DNA of 64,000 nt from Paenibacillus sp. (GTDB taxonomy: Bacteria; Bacillota; Bacilli; Paenibacillales; Paenibacillaceae). The translations under genes were made by a program, and so were the position numbers. Location of the stretch: the NCBI GenBank assembly GCA_031254035.1, contig JAIRVF010000135.1, forward strand, positions 23,140 to 87,139, read 5' to 3'. The notes under the pieces were generated by a model. It searched no databases. It saw only the letters and a list, made by a program, of their open reading frames with translations, and was not told the DNA's origin. Positions 1 through 8,818 of the stretch are shown in pieces (positions within the stretch are counted from its first letter, which is position 1; every line of letters starts with the position of its first letter).

Positions 1-867
1 ATGGTCCATAACGGTATCGAATACGGTGACATGCAGTTGATCTGCGAAGCCTACCATCTGTTGAAAGACGTGCTGAACCTTAGTGCAGACGAGCTGCATG
101 AAATTTTCAGCGACTGGAACAAAGGCGAGCTTGACAGCTATCTGATCGAAATTACTGCCGACATCTTTGCGCAAAAAGATGAAGAGACAGGCAAACCGAT
201 GGTTGATGTTATTCTCGACGCTGCCGGTCAAAAAGGAACAGGAAAATGGACGAGCCAAAGCTCACTGGATCTGGGCGTACCGCTCTCCATGATTACCGAA
301 TCCGTATTCTCACGCTTCCTGTCTGCCATGAAGGAAGAGCGCGTAGAGGCAAGCAAAATTCTGAACGGTCCTAAGGCTGAAACCTTCCAAGGCGATAAAG
401 CTGAATTCATCGAAAATGTTCGCAAAGCATTGTTTGCGAGCAAAATCGTATCCTATGCGCAAGGTTTTGCTCAATTGCGTGTAGCTTCCGAAGAATACAA
501 CTGGGATCTGAAATACGGAGAACTCGCGAAAATTTGGCGTGGCGGCTGCATTATTCGTTCCCGCTTCCTGCAAAACATCACCGATGCCTATGAAAAGGAT
601 CCGGGCCTGAAAAATCTGCTGCTTGATCCTTTCTTCAAAGATATTATCGAAAACTACCAAGGCGCATGGCGTGCTACGATTTCGGCAGCTGTCGGTCGCG
701 GCATTCCAGTTCCGGGCTTCTCCAGTGCACTGGCTTATTTCGACAGCTACCGCATGGAGAGACTTCCTGCAAATCTGCTTCAGGCACAACGCGACTACTT
801 CGGAGCCCATACGTTCAAACGTGTGGACAAAGAAGGCGTCTTCCACCACAACTGGATCCAGGAATAG
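1..867 (+). CDS. gnd: 6-phosphogluconate dehydrogenase, decarboxylating (3' part)
   Basis: Oxidises and decarboxylates 6-phosphogluconate to ribulose 5-phosphate with NAD(P)+ in the cytosolic pentose phosphate pathway. The visible 288 residues are the C-terminal part of a protein usually about 470 aa long, so the N-terminal Rossmann domain lies left of the window and the ATG at base 1 is internal. Recognisable family segments are [12 protein letters not shown] (catalytic Lys/substrate region), [19 protein letters not shown] and the tail segment FGAHTF. It stops at a TAG and converges on the next gene with only 19 bp between them. The product of this pathway feeds rpe, which is also in the window (about 56.2 kb). 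The call is firm; only the truncation limits it. Confidence 0.96.
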   Translation: MVHNGIEYGDMQLICEAYHLLKDVLNLSADELHEIFSDWNKGELDSYLIEITADIFAQKDEETGKPMVDVILDAAGQKGTGKWTSQSSLDLGVPLSMITESVFSRFLSAMKEERVEASKILNGPKAETFQGDKAEFIENVRKALFASKIVSYAQGFAQLRVASEEYNWDLKYGELAKIWRGGCIIRSRFLQNITDAYEKDPGLKNLLLDPFFKDIIENYQGAWRATISAAVGRGIPVPGFSSALAYFDSYRMERLPANLLQAQRDYFGAHTFKRVDKEGVFHHNWIQE

Positions 868-886
868 AAAACGGCTTCGGCTTAGG

Positions 887-1195
887 CTATTCGGGAGCAT
901 CCGATGGAACCAGTCCATGCATCGCTTCCTGAAGGTAGGTGCGGATGCGGTCATCCCGAGCATTGCCTGCGGCGGTCCGGTTCAATAGAAGGAGCGCCGC
1001 TTCGCCGAAGAACTGAAAATTCCGTAATATCCGTGGCTTAGTGAGATCCAGCAGGGCTGGTTCTCCCTGAGCCACTTTTTGTTGTACATAATACAGCACC
1101 CATAACAGGTCTTCACGGCAAAGAATATGCTGCGGATCCGTAATTTGTTTGATCTTTGCAGCGATTTCGGGCGAATAGGAACGGGATTCTGGCAT
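887..1195 (-). CDS. Conserved hypothetical protein, 102 aa
   Basis: I do not recognise this family. It is a 102-residue soluble, mostly helical protein without signal peptide or membrane segment. The ATG at 1195 is preceded by AAGGAG about 13 bases upstream, which supports real translation. The N-terminal half (residues 15-40) looks like an amphipathic helix pair. The gene sits tail-to-tail with gnd and head-to-head with aroK. An overlapping longer minus-strand frame inside gnd is a shadow and was not chosen. Function unknown. Confidence 0.6.
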   Translation of the reverse strand: MPESRSYSPEIAAKIKQITDPQHILCREDLLWVLYYVQQKVAQGEPALLDLTKPRILRNFQFFGEAALLLLNRTAAGNARDDRIRTYLQEAMHGLVPSDAPE

Positions 1196-1524
1196 GGCGG
1201 ATATATCTCACTCCTTATATACTCCTTATTTATTTTGTGAAATTATTAGTTTCTGGCATTGTGCGAGGTGACCGCTGCGGTTTATGATGTTTATCAAAAG
1301 TATATGATAGATTTGTAGAAAATAGACTAATAAGCCGCCCTTGCAGGAGAAATAATATAGCAAGAGTGATCGGAAGAACATTTCACCCGGCTGCTGCCTT
1401 CATCGTAAAAATATTAGTTCAGGTTATACAGATTAAGAGAGTTTGTGAGATTGTCGAAAGTTTTTGCGCTGTGTTATGATATGAAAAAGCTTGAGGGATG
1501 ACAGGATACAAAAGGGGTGCGGCA
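1196..1524 (+). promoter_or_regulatory. Intergenic region with probable aroK promoter
   Basis: This 329-bp divergent gap holds the ribosome site of the minus-strand hypothetical gene at its left end and a good sigma-A type promoter at its right: TTGTCG at 1451-1456, 18-base spacer, TATGAT at 1475-1480, about 45 bases before the aroK start. The rest is A+T-rich and shows no other structure I can support. Confidence 0.5.
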
Positions 1525-2040
1525 TTGAGTCAAACGGAACAAAATATCATATTGATCGGCATGATGGGAACCGGAAAATCCACTGTCAGCGAATTATTGG
1601 CGAAAGAACTTGGCTATGCTCTCGTTGACCTAGATGCGGCTATTGTGGCTGAGCAAGATCTGACGATTCCGGAAATGTTCGAACTCCATGGGGAAGCATA
1701 TTTCCGGCAGGCGGAAACGGATATGCTGCGCAAAGTATTATCATCGGGAGGAAGGCAGGTCGTAGCCACAGGTGGGGGCGCGGTGCTTCAGCCTCAAAAT
1801 TGCGATATCATGCGAAATGGCGGGATTGTCTTTGCGCTAACCGCAAAAGCGGAAACCATTATTGAGCGGGTTAAGGGTGACAGCAACCGGCCGCTGATTG
1901 CCGGAAATACAGAGGAACGGATTCACACCATCCTGGAGGAACGGAAGAACGCTTACCGCTTTGCCCATTACACGGTGGATACGAGCGGGATGGGGCCGGG
2001 AGAGGTTACATCTTTAATTTTAACGCATTACCGCGTCTAA
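1525..2040 (+). CDS. aroK: Shikimate kinase
   Basis: Phosphorylates shikimate to shikimate 3-phosphate with ATP, the step before EPSP synthase in aromatic amino acid synthesis. The 171-aa length fits the family. Visible motifs: Walker A GMMGTGKST (residues 12-20), shikimate-binding DLD near 37-39, the YFR arginine, the GGG loop in ATGGGAV, and the lid arginine in NRPLI. I chose TTG at 1525 because AAGGGG lies 6-7 bases upstream; the in-frame ATG at 1498 has its GAGG directly against it. The EPSP synthase gene follows at 2.6 kb, with a minus-strand rhodanese gene in between. Confidence 0.93.
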   Translation: MSQTEQNIILIGMMGTGKSTVSELLAKELGYALVDLDAAIVAEQDLTIPEMFELHGEAYFRQAETDMLRKVLSSGGRQVVATGGGAVLQPQNCDIMRNGGIVFALTAKAETIIERVKGDSNRPLIAGNTEERIHTILEERKNAYRFAHYTVDTSGMGPGEVTSLILTHYRV

Positions 2041-2146
2041 GTCATTTTGTGTTAATATAGTCTGCAAGGGAAGGGTTGCGGCTGGCAGGGGGTTTGAATA
2101 CGAGGGCAGGCTTCTGGCAGATGCTGCTGGCTTTGGGACAGTTTCC

Positions 2147-2180
2147 GAAAGAAAATAACGGCAAGCCTGCAAGGCCTGCC
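2147..2180 (-). terminator. Rho-independent terminator of the rhodanese gene
   Basis: On the minus strand a 9-bp stem with one mismatch (GGCAGGCCT / AGGCTTGCC) and a 3-base loop is followed by TTATTTTCTTT, just past the rhodanese stop codon. Confidence 0.6.
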
Positions 2181-2187
2181 GCTATCA

Positions 2188-2493
2188 CTAAGCTTCCTCT
2201 TCGTTCCACTCAAGCATGCCGCCGGTCATATTCGTACATTCAATCCCGTATTGCTGGAGGAAATGGCAGGCTCTCATACTACGGCCCCCGCTTCGGCAGA
2301 TCATGATCACTTCGCCTTCATTCGGAATTTCATCCAAGCGGCCGGGGATCTGGCCAAGCGGGATATGTTTAGCGCCGCTGATCATGCCTTGAGCAACTTC
2401 ATCGTCTTCACGGACATCGATCATCTGGATGGTTTCGCCCGCAAGAAGGCGCCGTCTCAGTTCGGACGGTTCTATTTCAAGGATGGGTTTCAT
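2188..2493 (-). CDS. Rhodanese-like domain protein
   Basis: Single-domain rhodanese (sulfurtransferase) of 101 aa, likely carrying a persulfide on its active-site cysteine. The CRSGGRS loop around residue 66 is the classic active site (Cys then a Gly/Ser-rich cradle), and the opening segment IDVREDDE is the family's N-terminal signature. It ends with the usual GGMLEW helix cap. The start ATG has AAGAGG six bases upstream. It is transcribed against its aroK and aroA neighbours as a monocistron with its own terminator. The physiological sulfur acceptor cannot be told from sequence. Confidence 0.9.
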   Translation of the reverse strand: MKPILEIEPSELRRRLLAGETIQMIDVREDDEVAQGMISGAKHIPLGQIPGRLDEIPNEGEVIMICRSGGRSMRACHFLQQYGIECTNMTGGMLEWNEEEA

Positions 2494-2625
2494 GGATAAC
2501 CTCTTTTCAACTGTTTAATGGGCAATGTGAAATTACATCTATGATAACCAAGCTTTAAATGGGCTGTCAAATCAGTTGCATCCCGGCTAGAGCGTAAATA
2601 TATTCGAGAAGGAGACATGGGGCAA

Positions 2626-3918
2626 ATGGATTTGATTGTTAAACCAACTCCGCAATTACAGGGGGAAATCGGAGCGCTTTCCTCTAAAAACTACACGACG
2701 CGTTATCTGCTGGTAGCGGCACTTGCGGAAGGAACCAGCACGGTATATTTTCCTGCCCATAGCGAAGACAGCGACGCGATGCGCCGCTGCATTCAGGATC
2801 TGGGAGCTGTACTGGAAGAGGATGACGAAAAGGCTGTTATTACCGGTTTTGGCCGTCATCCGCGGGATGTTAGAGAACTGAATGTCGGTAATGCGGGCGC
2901 CGTTCTCCGCTTTTTGATGGGGGTAGCCTCACTCTGCCCTGATGTGACATTCGTGAATACATACCCGGACTCTCTAGGTAAGCGTCCCCATGATGATCTG
3001 ATCACGGCTTTGGGACAGATGGGGGTTCAGGTGGAGCATAACAACGGCCGGCTGCCGATCCGGATTCAGGGCGGACAACCCAAGGGCGGCCAGATTAAAG
3101 TTTCGGGCTCCGTCAGCTCGCAATATTTGAGCGCACTTCTGTTCGTGACTCCGCTGCTTGCGGAGGACAGCGAAATCGAGGTACTTGGCGATTTGAAATC
3201 CAAAGTTGTCGTAGGACAAACGCTTGAAGTGCTGGAGCGGGCGGGCATCGTCATCCATGCCAGCGAGGACTATATGCATTTTCGGGTACCTGGCAACCAA
3301 TCTTATCAGGCTAAAACATATACGGTTCAAGGCGATTATCCGGGTTCGGCCGCCGTACTTGCTGCGGCTGCGGTTACTGAGTCGGACGTGCTAGTGAAGC
3401 GGCTGCCTGAGCAAAGTAAGCAGGGGGAACGTGCTGTCGTGGATGTGCTGCGTTTGATGGAGGTTCCATTGACGCATGACAATGATGAGGTGCATGTCAA
3501 AGGGAATGGAAAATTGAAGGCAGTGGAGTTTGACGGCGACGCAGCAACGGATGCGGTGCTGGCGATGGTAGCGGCCGCTGTGTTTGCGGAAGGGACCTCG
3601 CGCTTTTATAATGTGGAAAATTTGCGTTATAAGGAATGCGACCGCATTACGGATTATTTGGCGGAGCTCCGTAAGGCCGGAGCTAATGTGGAGGAACGCC
3701 AGTCCGAAATCATCGTTCACGGCCGCCCGGAAGGTGTGGAAGGCGGCGTAGAAATCAATGCCCATTACGACCACCGCGTCATTATGGCATTGACGGTGGT
3801 AGGGCTTCGCGCCAAGCAGCCGTTGAAAATCAAAGACGCGCATCATGTAGCCAAATCGTATCCGCAGTTTTTTGAGCATATGCAGGCGCTTGGCGCCCAG
3901 GTAGAATGGGTAAAATAA
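2626..3918 (+). CDS. aroA: EPSP synthase (3-phosphoshikimate 1-carboxyvinyltransferase), divergent type
   Basis: Transfers the enolpyruvyl group of PEP to shikimate 3-phosphate. About 430 aa, the usual length. Conserved elements: VGNAGAVLRF (PEP loop), SGSVSSQYLSALL (SSQ motif), the catalytic Asp region DAATDA, YKECDRI, YDHRV and VAKSYPQF. The N-terminal loop reads SSKNYTTR where most enzymes have PGSKSxSxR, keeping Lys and Arg but not the following Ser. The positions equivalent to E. coli T97 and P101 are Ala and Phe. SD GAAGGAG fits ATG 2626 (11 bases) better than ATG 2617 (2 bases). It lies near aroK and probably forms an operon with the CoA-binding gene. Enzyme identity is firm; the subclass is inference. 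Confidence 0.9.
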   Translation: MDLIVKPTPQLQGEIGALSSKNYTTRYLLVAALAEGTSTVYFPAHSEDSDAMRRCIQDLGAVLEEDDEKAVITGFGRHPRDVRELNVGNAGAVLRFLMGVASLCPDVTFVNTYPDSLGKRPHDDLITALGQMGVQVEHNNGRLPIRIQGGQPKGGQIKVSGSVSSQYLSALLFVTPLLAEDSEIEVLGDLKSKVVVGQTLEVLERAGIVIHASEDYMHFRVPGNQSYQAKTYTVQGDYPGSAAVLAAAAVTESDVLVKRLPEQSKQGERAVVDVLRLMEVPLTHDNDEVHVKGNGKLKAVEFDGDAATDAVLAMVAAAVFAEGTSRFYNVENLRYKECDRITDYLAELRKAGANVEERQSEIIVHGRPEGVEGGVEINAHYDHRVIMALTVVGLRAKQPLKIKDAHHVAKSYPQFFEHMQALGAQVEWVK

Positions 3919-3968
3919 CGGTGCAACTGATAATGGTATATATTTATAAAGGAAAGGAGGGGTAAAGC

Positions 3969-4409
3969 ATGTCATTTGAAAATCCGACGCGTGATGAAAT
4001 CAGAGGGATTTTGGAGAATGCCGGAAACATAGCGGTCGTCGGCTTATCCGATAAAACCGATCGAACCTCCTACATGGTTGCTCAGGCGATGCAGAGCCGC
4101 GGGTACCGTATCATTCCGGTGAATCCGGCTGCGGAGGGGAAACAGATATTGGGCGAAACCTGCTACGCTTCGCTGAAGGATATTCCGGGGCCGGTAGACA
4201 TTGTCAATGTGTTCCGCCGGAGCGAATACTGTGCGGATGTTGCGCGGGAAGCTGCTGAAATCAAGGCGAATGTACTTTGGCTTCAGCTTGGCATCGTGAG
4301 TGGCGAAGCGGCGGAGATCGCCGAGCAAAACGGCATGAGAGCGATTATGGACCGCTGCATCAAGGTCGAAGAGGCCATAACACAGCCTGATAGATCCGGA
4401 AAAAAGTAA
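3969..4409 (+). CDS. CoA-binding protein (YccU/YneT family)
   Basis: A 146-aa single Rossmann-like CoA-binding domain related to the N-terminal part of succinyl-CoA synthetase alpha. Visible family features are AVVGLSDKTDRTSYMVA near residues 22-38, YRIIPVNP, DIVNVFRRSE and the C-terminal MDRCIKVE with a conserved Cys. The strong AAAGGAGGGG site 7 bases before ATG supports this start. It lies 50 bp behind the EPSP synthase gene and ends at a clear terminator, so the two are probably cotranscribed. The precise function of the family is not settled. Confidence 0.88.
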   Translation: MSFENPTRDEIRGILENAGNIAVVGLSDKTDRTSYMVAQAMQSRGYRIIPVNPAAEGKQILGETCYASLKDIPGPVDIVNVFRRSEYCADVAREAAEIKANVLWLQLGIVSGEAAEIAEQNGMRAIMDRCIKVEEAITQPDRSGKK

Positions 4410-4423
4410 GAAGATTACAAACT

Positions 4424-4460
4424 AAAGCATCCCCTGGATACTGACTAGGGATGCTTTTTC
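4424..4460 (+). terminator. Rho-independent terminator
   Basis: AGCATCCC / GGGATGCT stem (8 bp) with a 14-base loop followed by TTTTTC closes the aroA - CoA-binding unit. Confidence 0.8.
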
Positions 4461-4485
4461 TGTTTGCTACAGGTTGTATTTTCTT

Positions 4486-4514
4486 TTGACAAAACCTTGG
4501 TGAAAGCTTACCAT
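4486..4514 (+). promoter_or_regulatory. Probable promoter of the PTS operon
   Basis: TTGACA (4486-4491), 17-base spacer, TACCAT (4509-4514). I find no GlcT-type antiterminator hairpin between it and the start codon, so simple transcriptional control is more likely. Confidence 0.5.
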
Positions 4515-4600
4515 TTGAAATATGTGCGGATTTTGCAGGAATCGGTGAGCGTGAATTTTGCAAAACGTCAGATAGTGCTTTAGAAAGGAGAGTGCCTTTC

Positions 4601-6487
4601 TTGAATTGGCTCGGATCACTGCAGCAGCTCGGAAGAGCGGTAATACTGCCCACGATGGTGCTTCCAGCGGCCGCCATACTGCTGAGCGTCGGCAGTTTTC
4701 CCTGGAATGCATGGGGACTCCCTCACGTCGCTGAGGTGTGTACGTGGGCCGGACAGGGCATCTTCTATTTTCTCCCGTATTTGTTTGCGGTCGGCGTAGC
4801 CTGGGGGCTTTCCAATCAGGCTGGGCCTGCCGGACTTGCCGCGTTGGCAGGCATGTTTATTTATGATCAGATTACAAGGCATATGGGGAACGGCAGCATT
4901 CAGCCTACGACCTTGATCGGCATTCTTTTCGGGATTTTGTCGGGTGTCGTTTCGAATCGGTACAAACATATCAAGTTGCCCGAAGCGGTGCAGTTTTTCG
5001 GGGGCTCAAGGTTTGTATTGCTCTTTATGGGACTTTTTTCGACCGTGTTTTCATGGTTGCTGTTGTTCATAACCCCTTTCTTGCAAAAGGGTTTAGATGA
5101 ACTGACGTTGCTGATGAGTCATCTAGGAGGCTTTGGCCTGTTTTTATACGGTATTTTATACCGGATCTTGACTGCATTCGGTCTGCATCACTTGCTTAAT
5201 AATGTTTTTTGGTTCCAAGTGGGTTCCTATCAGACGCCTTCCGGAAACATTGTGCAGGGCGATATGCCGCGTTTCTTTGCTGGTGATCCGACAGCAGGGA
5301 ACTATATGACTGGTTTGTTCCCAATCATGATGTTTGCACTACCGGCCATCGCGCTGGCTATTATTCAAGAGGCCCGTGAGGATCTGAAGCCTAAGATTAA
5401 AAAGACTTTTTTAACAGCTGCGCTCGTATGCTTTTTAACAGGGGTGTCCGAGCAAATTGAATTTGCCTTTCTGTTTGCGGCACCGTATTTGTTCATTCTG
5501 CATGCGGTGCTTTCGGGAGCGGCCATGTGGCTAACCTATGAGCTTGATATACATCACGGCTTCTCGTATTCAGCGGGAGCCATCGATTATTTCCTTAATC
5601 TACATCTGTCCCATCATGCCTGGCTGTTGATTCCGATTGGCATCGGTTATGGTTTTGCCTACTATTTTCTGTTCAGATGGGCCATACGCCGGTTTCAAAT
5701 CCCGACGCCGGGGCGCGAGGAAGGGTCCACGTTGGAAGACTGGGCTGGCAGTATTCCATACCAAGCACCACTTATTTTGGAGGCTTTGGGCGGCAAGGAA
5801 AATATTGTCCAGGTGGAATCTTGCATCACCCGGCTCAGGCTTACCGTGAAAAATGACCGACTAGTGGACGGCAATGCGCTTAAGCTGCTCGGTTCGGCAG
5901 GACTGATTAAGCTTGGCGGAGGGAACGTTCAGGTTGTGTTCGGGACATATTCCGAGCTCATCCGTGAAGAAGTGAACAAACTAATGCAACGGGATCTGCC
6001 GCAGGTGTTGTTCAGCGCACCCGTACAGGGCAGAATGCTGCCGATCGAGGAGGTCCCGGATCAGATATTTGCTGCAAAACTTGTGGGCGACGGTGTAGCT
6101 TTTATGCCGGATCGTGGGGAACTCGTATCACCGGTATACGGTACCGTAGTGCATATTTATCCGACGATGCATGCCATCGGCATATCTACGCCGGATGGAC
6201 TTGAAGTGCTGCTTCATATCGGCATTGACACCTCCCAACTTAAGGGAGGGCATTTTTCAGCGGTCGTGCAGGAAGGGGATCCGGTTGAACCTGGCCAGCT
6301 GCTTGTCAAATTTGACTTAGCTTACATCCGGGCTCATGCCACATCGATTGCGACGCCAATGGTAATCACGAATCCGGACCGCGTCAAATCATGGAGCTTT
6401 GCTCCGTTTAAAGCCGTCAAAAAAGGTCAGGCATCAGTTATGTCCGTAGTATTACACGACAGAAATGTTGGGGGTTTGGAATCATGA
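4601..6487 (+). CDS. nagE: PTS EIICBA transporter, N-acetylglucosamine type
   Basis: Imports and phosphorylates a hexose, best matching N-acetylglucosamine. Domain order: membrane EIIC (about 1-370), EIIB (about 385-465, phosphocysteine C408 in CITRLRLTV), EIIA (about 475-628, active H539 in HIGIDT with the partner HAIG earlier). GlcNAc-type hallmarks are RFFAGDPTAGNY, the ILHAVLSG segment, HGFSYSAGAIDY and the linker FQIPTPGRE. TTG 4601 is preferred since GAAAGGAG lies 10 bases upstream; GTG 4592 has a 1-base gap. The stop overlaps the enzyme I start (ATGA), giving translational coupling. All three EII domains look intact. Glucose specificity is the main alternative. Confidence 0.87.
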   Translation: MNWLGSLQQLGRAVILPTMVLPAAAILLSVGSFPWNAWGLPHVAEVCTWAGQGIFYFLPYLFAVGVAWGLSNQAGPAGLAALAGMFIYDQITRHMGNGSIQPTTLIGILFGILSGVVSNRYKHIKLPEAVQFFGGSRFVLLFMGLFSTVFSWLLLFITPFLQKGLDELTLLMSHLGGFGLFLYGILYRILTAFGLHHLLNNVFWFQVGSYQTPSGNIVQGDMPRFFAGDPTAGNYMTGLFPIMMFALPAIALAIIQEAREDLKPKIKKTFLTAALVCFLTGVSEQIEFAFLFAAPYLFILHAVLSGAAMWLTYELDIHHGFSYSAGAIDYFLNLHLSHHAWLLIPIGIGYGFAYYFLFRWAIRRFQIPTPGREEGSTLEDWAGSIPYQAPLILEALGGKENIVQVESCITRLRLTVKNDRLVDGNALKLLGSAGLIKLGGGNVQVVFGTYSELIREEVNKLMQRDLPQVLFSAPVQGRMLPIEEVPDQIFAAKLVGDGVAFMPDRGELVSPVYGTVVHIYPTMHAIGISTPDGLEVLLHIGIDTSQLKGGHFSAVVQEGDPVEPGQLLVKFDLAYIRAHATSIATPMVITNPDRVKSWSFAPFKAVKKGQASVMSVVLHDRNVGGLES

Positions 6488-8247
6488 TACAAGGCATCGG
6501 AGCATCTGCCGGCATCGCAATTGGAAAAGCATTCGTTCTGCCGAACTGGGAATGGGATTTACCTGAAACCGGTATTGACGCAGTCGATTTGGCCAATGAG
6601 TTTGAGCGGCTGTATGAAGGCATACGTACCTCCAAAAACGAAATTGAATATATCAAAAACGAATTCCGGGATATCGTTGGAGAAGAGGAATCCAGCATTT
6701 TTGATGCCCATCTAGCTATTCTGGACGATCCGGTATTTATGAACGAGATCCAGGGGGTCATCGAACGCCAGTACAAGGCTGCCGAGGTGGCGGTCAAGGA
6801 AGCGATCGACCATTTCGTCACGATGTTTGACCTGCTGGATGATGAATATATGAAAGAACGGGCGATGGACATCAAGGATGTCGGCAACCGTCTGCTCAAG
6901 CATCTGCTAGGAGCGCCGGAAATTACGCTCCCGTCGGATACGCAGCCGTATGTGCTTGTCGTCAAGGAGCTGTCGCCATCACAGCTTGCACATTTGAACC
7001 CTTCTCATGTGCTGGGTGTGGTAACAATGCTCGGGGGCAAAACCTCGCATTCTTCCATTATGGCCCGGGCTCTCGGCATCCCGCTTGTCGCAGGGATCGA
7101 AAGCAAACAGACGGCCCCGATCCAAACGGGTGATCTGATCGTAATGGATGGCGAGTCTGGGCGTTTGTACGTGAATCCGGATAAGGGAACCGTCAAACAA
7201 TTCGAGTGCGCTCGGACCGAGCAGCAGATGAAGAAGGAGCAGCTGGAGCTGCTGGCTACGGTTGATGCCGTGACAAAAGATGGTACTGAAATGCGCTTGT
7301 CTGCTAACATTAGCTCGGTAAAAGAGCTGGATATGGCCATAAATTACGGTGCGCTTGGTGTGGGACTGTTCCGTACGGAATTTCTGTACATGGACCGCAG
7401 CACCTTTCCAAGTGAAGAGGAGCAGTTTGAGGTATATCGGCAGGTCGTTCAAAAAATGAATGGACGCCCGACCGTGATCCGGACCTTGGATATTGGTGGG
7501 GATAAGCAGCTCGACTATTTCCCGCTGCCCCAGGAGGAGAACCCTTTTCTCGGATACCGTGCGATCCGTATCAGTCTGGAACGGCAGGAGCTGTTTCAAA
7601 CCCAGCTTACCGCTATTTTGCGGGCTAGCGCATACGGCAAAGCTAAAATTATGTATCCGATGATTTCTTCGGTAGAAGAAGTGAGACAAGCCAATCAAAT
7701 CCTCCGGCGGGCCATGGCTGACCTGGATGCCCGTGGCATCGCATATGATGCGGACATCCCGGTAGGAGTCATGATCGAAATCCCTGCAGCCGTGACGATT
7801 GCGGATTTACTGGCCCAGGAGAGTGATTTTTTCAGTATCGGTACCAATGATTTGGTGCAATACGTTCTTGCTGTAGACCGGATGAATGAGCAGATAGCCC
7901 ATATGTATCATCCGTTTCATCCAGCCATCCTTCGGTTGCTCCGCACCATTGTGGAAGCGGCTCGTCAAGCAGGCATTTCTGTGAGCGTATGCGGCGAGAT
8001 GGCAGGGGATGAACGTTCTGTGCCGATTTGGCTTGCGCTTGGAGTTCATGATTTGAGTATGTCGATCCAGTCGGTGCTCCGGGTCAAGCACAGGATATTG
8101 AACACAACGGCGCTAAATGCGCGTTCTGCGGCGGAGGAGTGTTATAAACTTGCCACTAGCGTCGAAATCGAAAAGCTTTTAACGGATTTTAACGAGTCCA
8201 GCCGCATGGAGAATCAAAACCAACAGAACAAGAATGGGAAAAGATAG
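6484..8247 (+). CDS. ptsI: PTS enzyme I (phosphoenolpyruvate-protein phosphotransferase)
   Basis: Cytosolic enzyme that takes phosphate from PEP and passes it to HPr. 587 aa; active His189 in GGKTSHSSIMARALG (many enzymes have GGRTSHSAIMAR), PEP-binding arginine motif GLFRTEFLYMDR, DIGGDK, SIGTNDLVQY and the late catalytic Cys region VSVCGEMAGD. The C-terminus carries an unusual Asn/Gln-rich tail. It starts within the EIICBA stop codon and is followed by a strong terminator, so the operon has EII and EI but no HPr gene. Whether this is the only enzyme I of the cell cannot be told here. Confidence 0.96.
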   Translation: MIQGIGASAGIAIGKAFVLPNWEWDLPETGIDAVDLANEFERLYEGIRTSKNEIEYIKNEFRDIVGEEESSIFDAHLAILDDPVFMNEIQGVIERQYKAAEVAVKEAIDHFVTMFDLLDDEYMKERAMDIKDVGNRLLKHLLGAPEITLPSDTQPYVLVVKELSPSQLAHLNPSHVLGVVTMLGGKTSHSSIMARALGIPLVAGIESKQTAPIQTGDLIVMDGESGRLYVNPDKGTVKQFECARTEQQMKKEQLELLATVDAVTKDGTEMRLSANISSVKELDMAINYGALGVGLFRTEFLYMDRSTFPSEEEQFEVYRQVVQKMNGRPTVIRTLDIGGDKQLDYFPLPQEENPFLGYRAIRISLERQELFQTQLTAILRASAYGKAKIMYPMISSVEEVRQANQILRRAMADLDARGIAYDADIPVGVMIEIPAAVTIADLLAQESDFFSIGTNDLVQYVLAVDRMNEQIAHMYHPFHPAILRLLRTIVEAARQAGISVSVCGEMAGDERSVPIWLALGVHDLSMSIQSVLRVKHRILNTTALNARSAAEECYKLATSVEIEKLLTDFNESSRMENQNQQNKNGKR

Positions 8248-8275
8248 TCACGTTTCCTAAAGGAATGACGAACGG

Positions 8276-8318
8276 TAAGCCTATGGCATTTGCAAAAAAT
8301 GTCATAGGCTTTTTTTGT
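8276..8318 (+). terminator. Rho-independent terminator of the nagE-ptsI operon
   Basis: AAGCCTATGgCAT / ATGtCATAGGCTT stem with one internal mismatch and a TTTTTTT tail. Confidence 0.85.
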
Positions 8319-8390
8319 GCCAGTTTATCATACATGTAAGCAATAATTTGTGACTGAAAAGAAAATTTTCAGAATTATTTTCATAGCAAG

Positions 8391-8420
8391 TTGGATTTTT
8401 CACGAGCTTTTTGATACGAT
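8391..8420 (+). promoter_or_regulatory. Possible ytxJ promoter
   Basis: TTGGAT (8391-8396), 18-base spacer, TACGAT (8415-8420), about 40 bases before the ytxJ start codon. Confidence 0.4.
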
Positions 8421-8460
8421 AGAGTCAGGATTTTAATCGAAAAAAGGAGATGTATAGCAA

Positions 8461-8805
8461 ATGGCGACGATGACCAAACTGACTACTAGCGAACAGCTGC
8501 AAACTGCGCTGGAATCCTCAAAAGATAAGCCTCTGCTCCTTTTCAAGCACAGTACACGCTGTCCTATCAGTGCCAGGGCCTATCAGCAGGTGATGTCATA
8601 CTTACAAAATGAGCCAAACGAAACTGTTGAGTACGGATTAATCCACGTTGTGGAAGATCGTCCGGTTTCTCTGGAAGCAGCGGATTTGCTTGGCATTCAG
8701 CATGAATCCCCCCAGGTAATTCTGGTCAAAAATAAGGCGCCATTATGGCATACATCTCATTCCCATATTACCGCGGATGTTTTGAAACAGCACCTGGAAA
8801 GCTAG
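8461..8805 (+). CDS. ytxJ: Bacillithiol-system redox protein YtxJ
   Basis: Small thioredoxin-fold protein (114 aa) of the family associated with bacillithiol and proposed to act as a monothiol bacilliredoxin. The segment LLLFKHSTRCPISARAY (about residues 26-42) contains the single active-site cysteine in the CPIS context that is typical of the family, followed by a GIQHESPQVIL cis-Pro strand. The GGAG site lies about 9 bases before ATG. It is monocistronic between ptsI and ccpA. Bacillithiol genes themselves are not in the window. The domain call is solid; the redox role is family knowledge. Confidence 0.85.
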   Translation: MATMTKLTTSEQLQTALESSKDKPLLLFKHSTRCPISARAYQQVMSYLQNEPNETVEYGLIHVVEDRPVSLEAADLLGIQHESPQVILVKNKAPLWHTSHSHITADVLKQHLES

Positions 8806-8818
8806 TAAAGCGTTATCA

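Noticed and set aside
310-963. 217-aa minus-strand open frame inside gnd
   Set aside because: Covers the well-conserved gnd frame and overlaps the better-supported 102-aa gene; no family signature.
4461-4600. GlcT-type antiterminator before the PTS operon
   Set aside because: No terminator or RAT-like hairpin between the promoter and the start codon.
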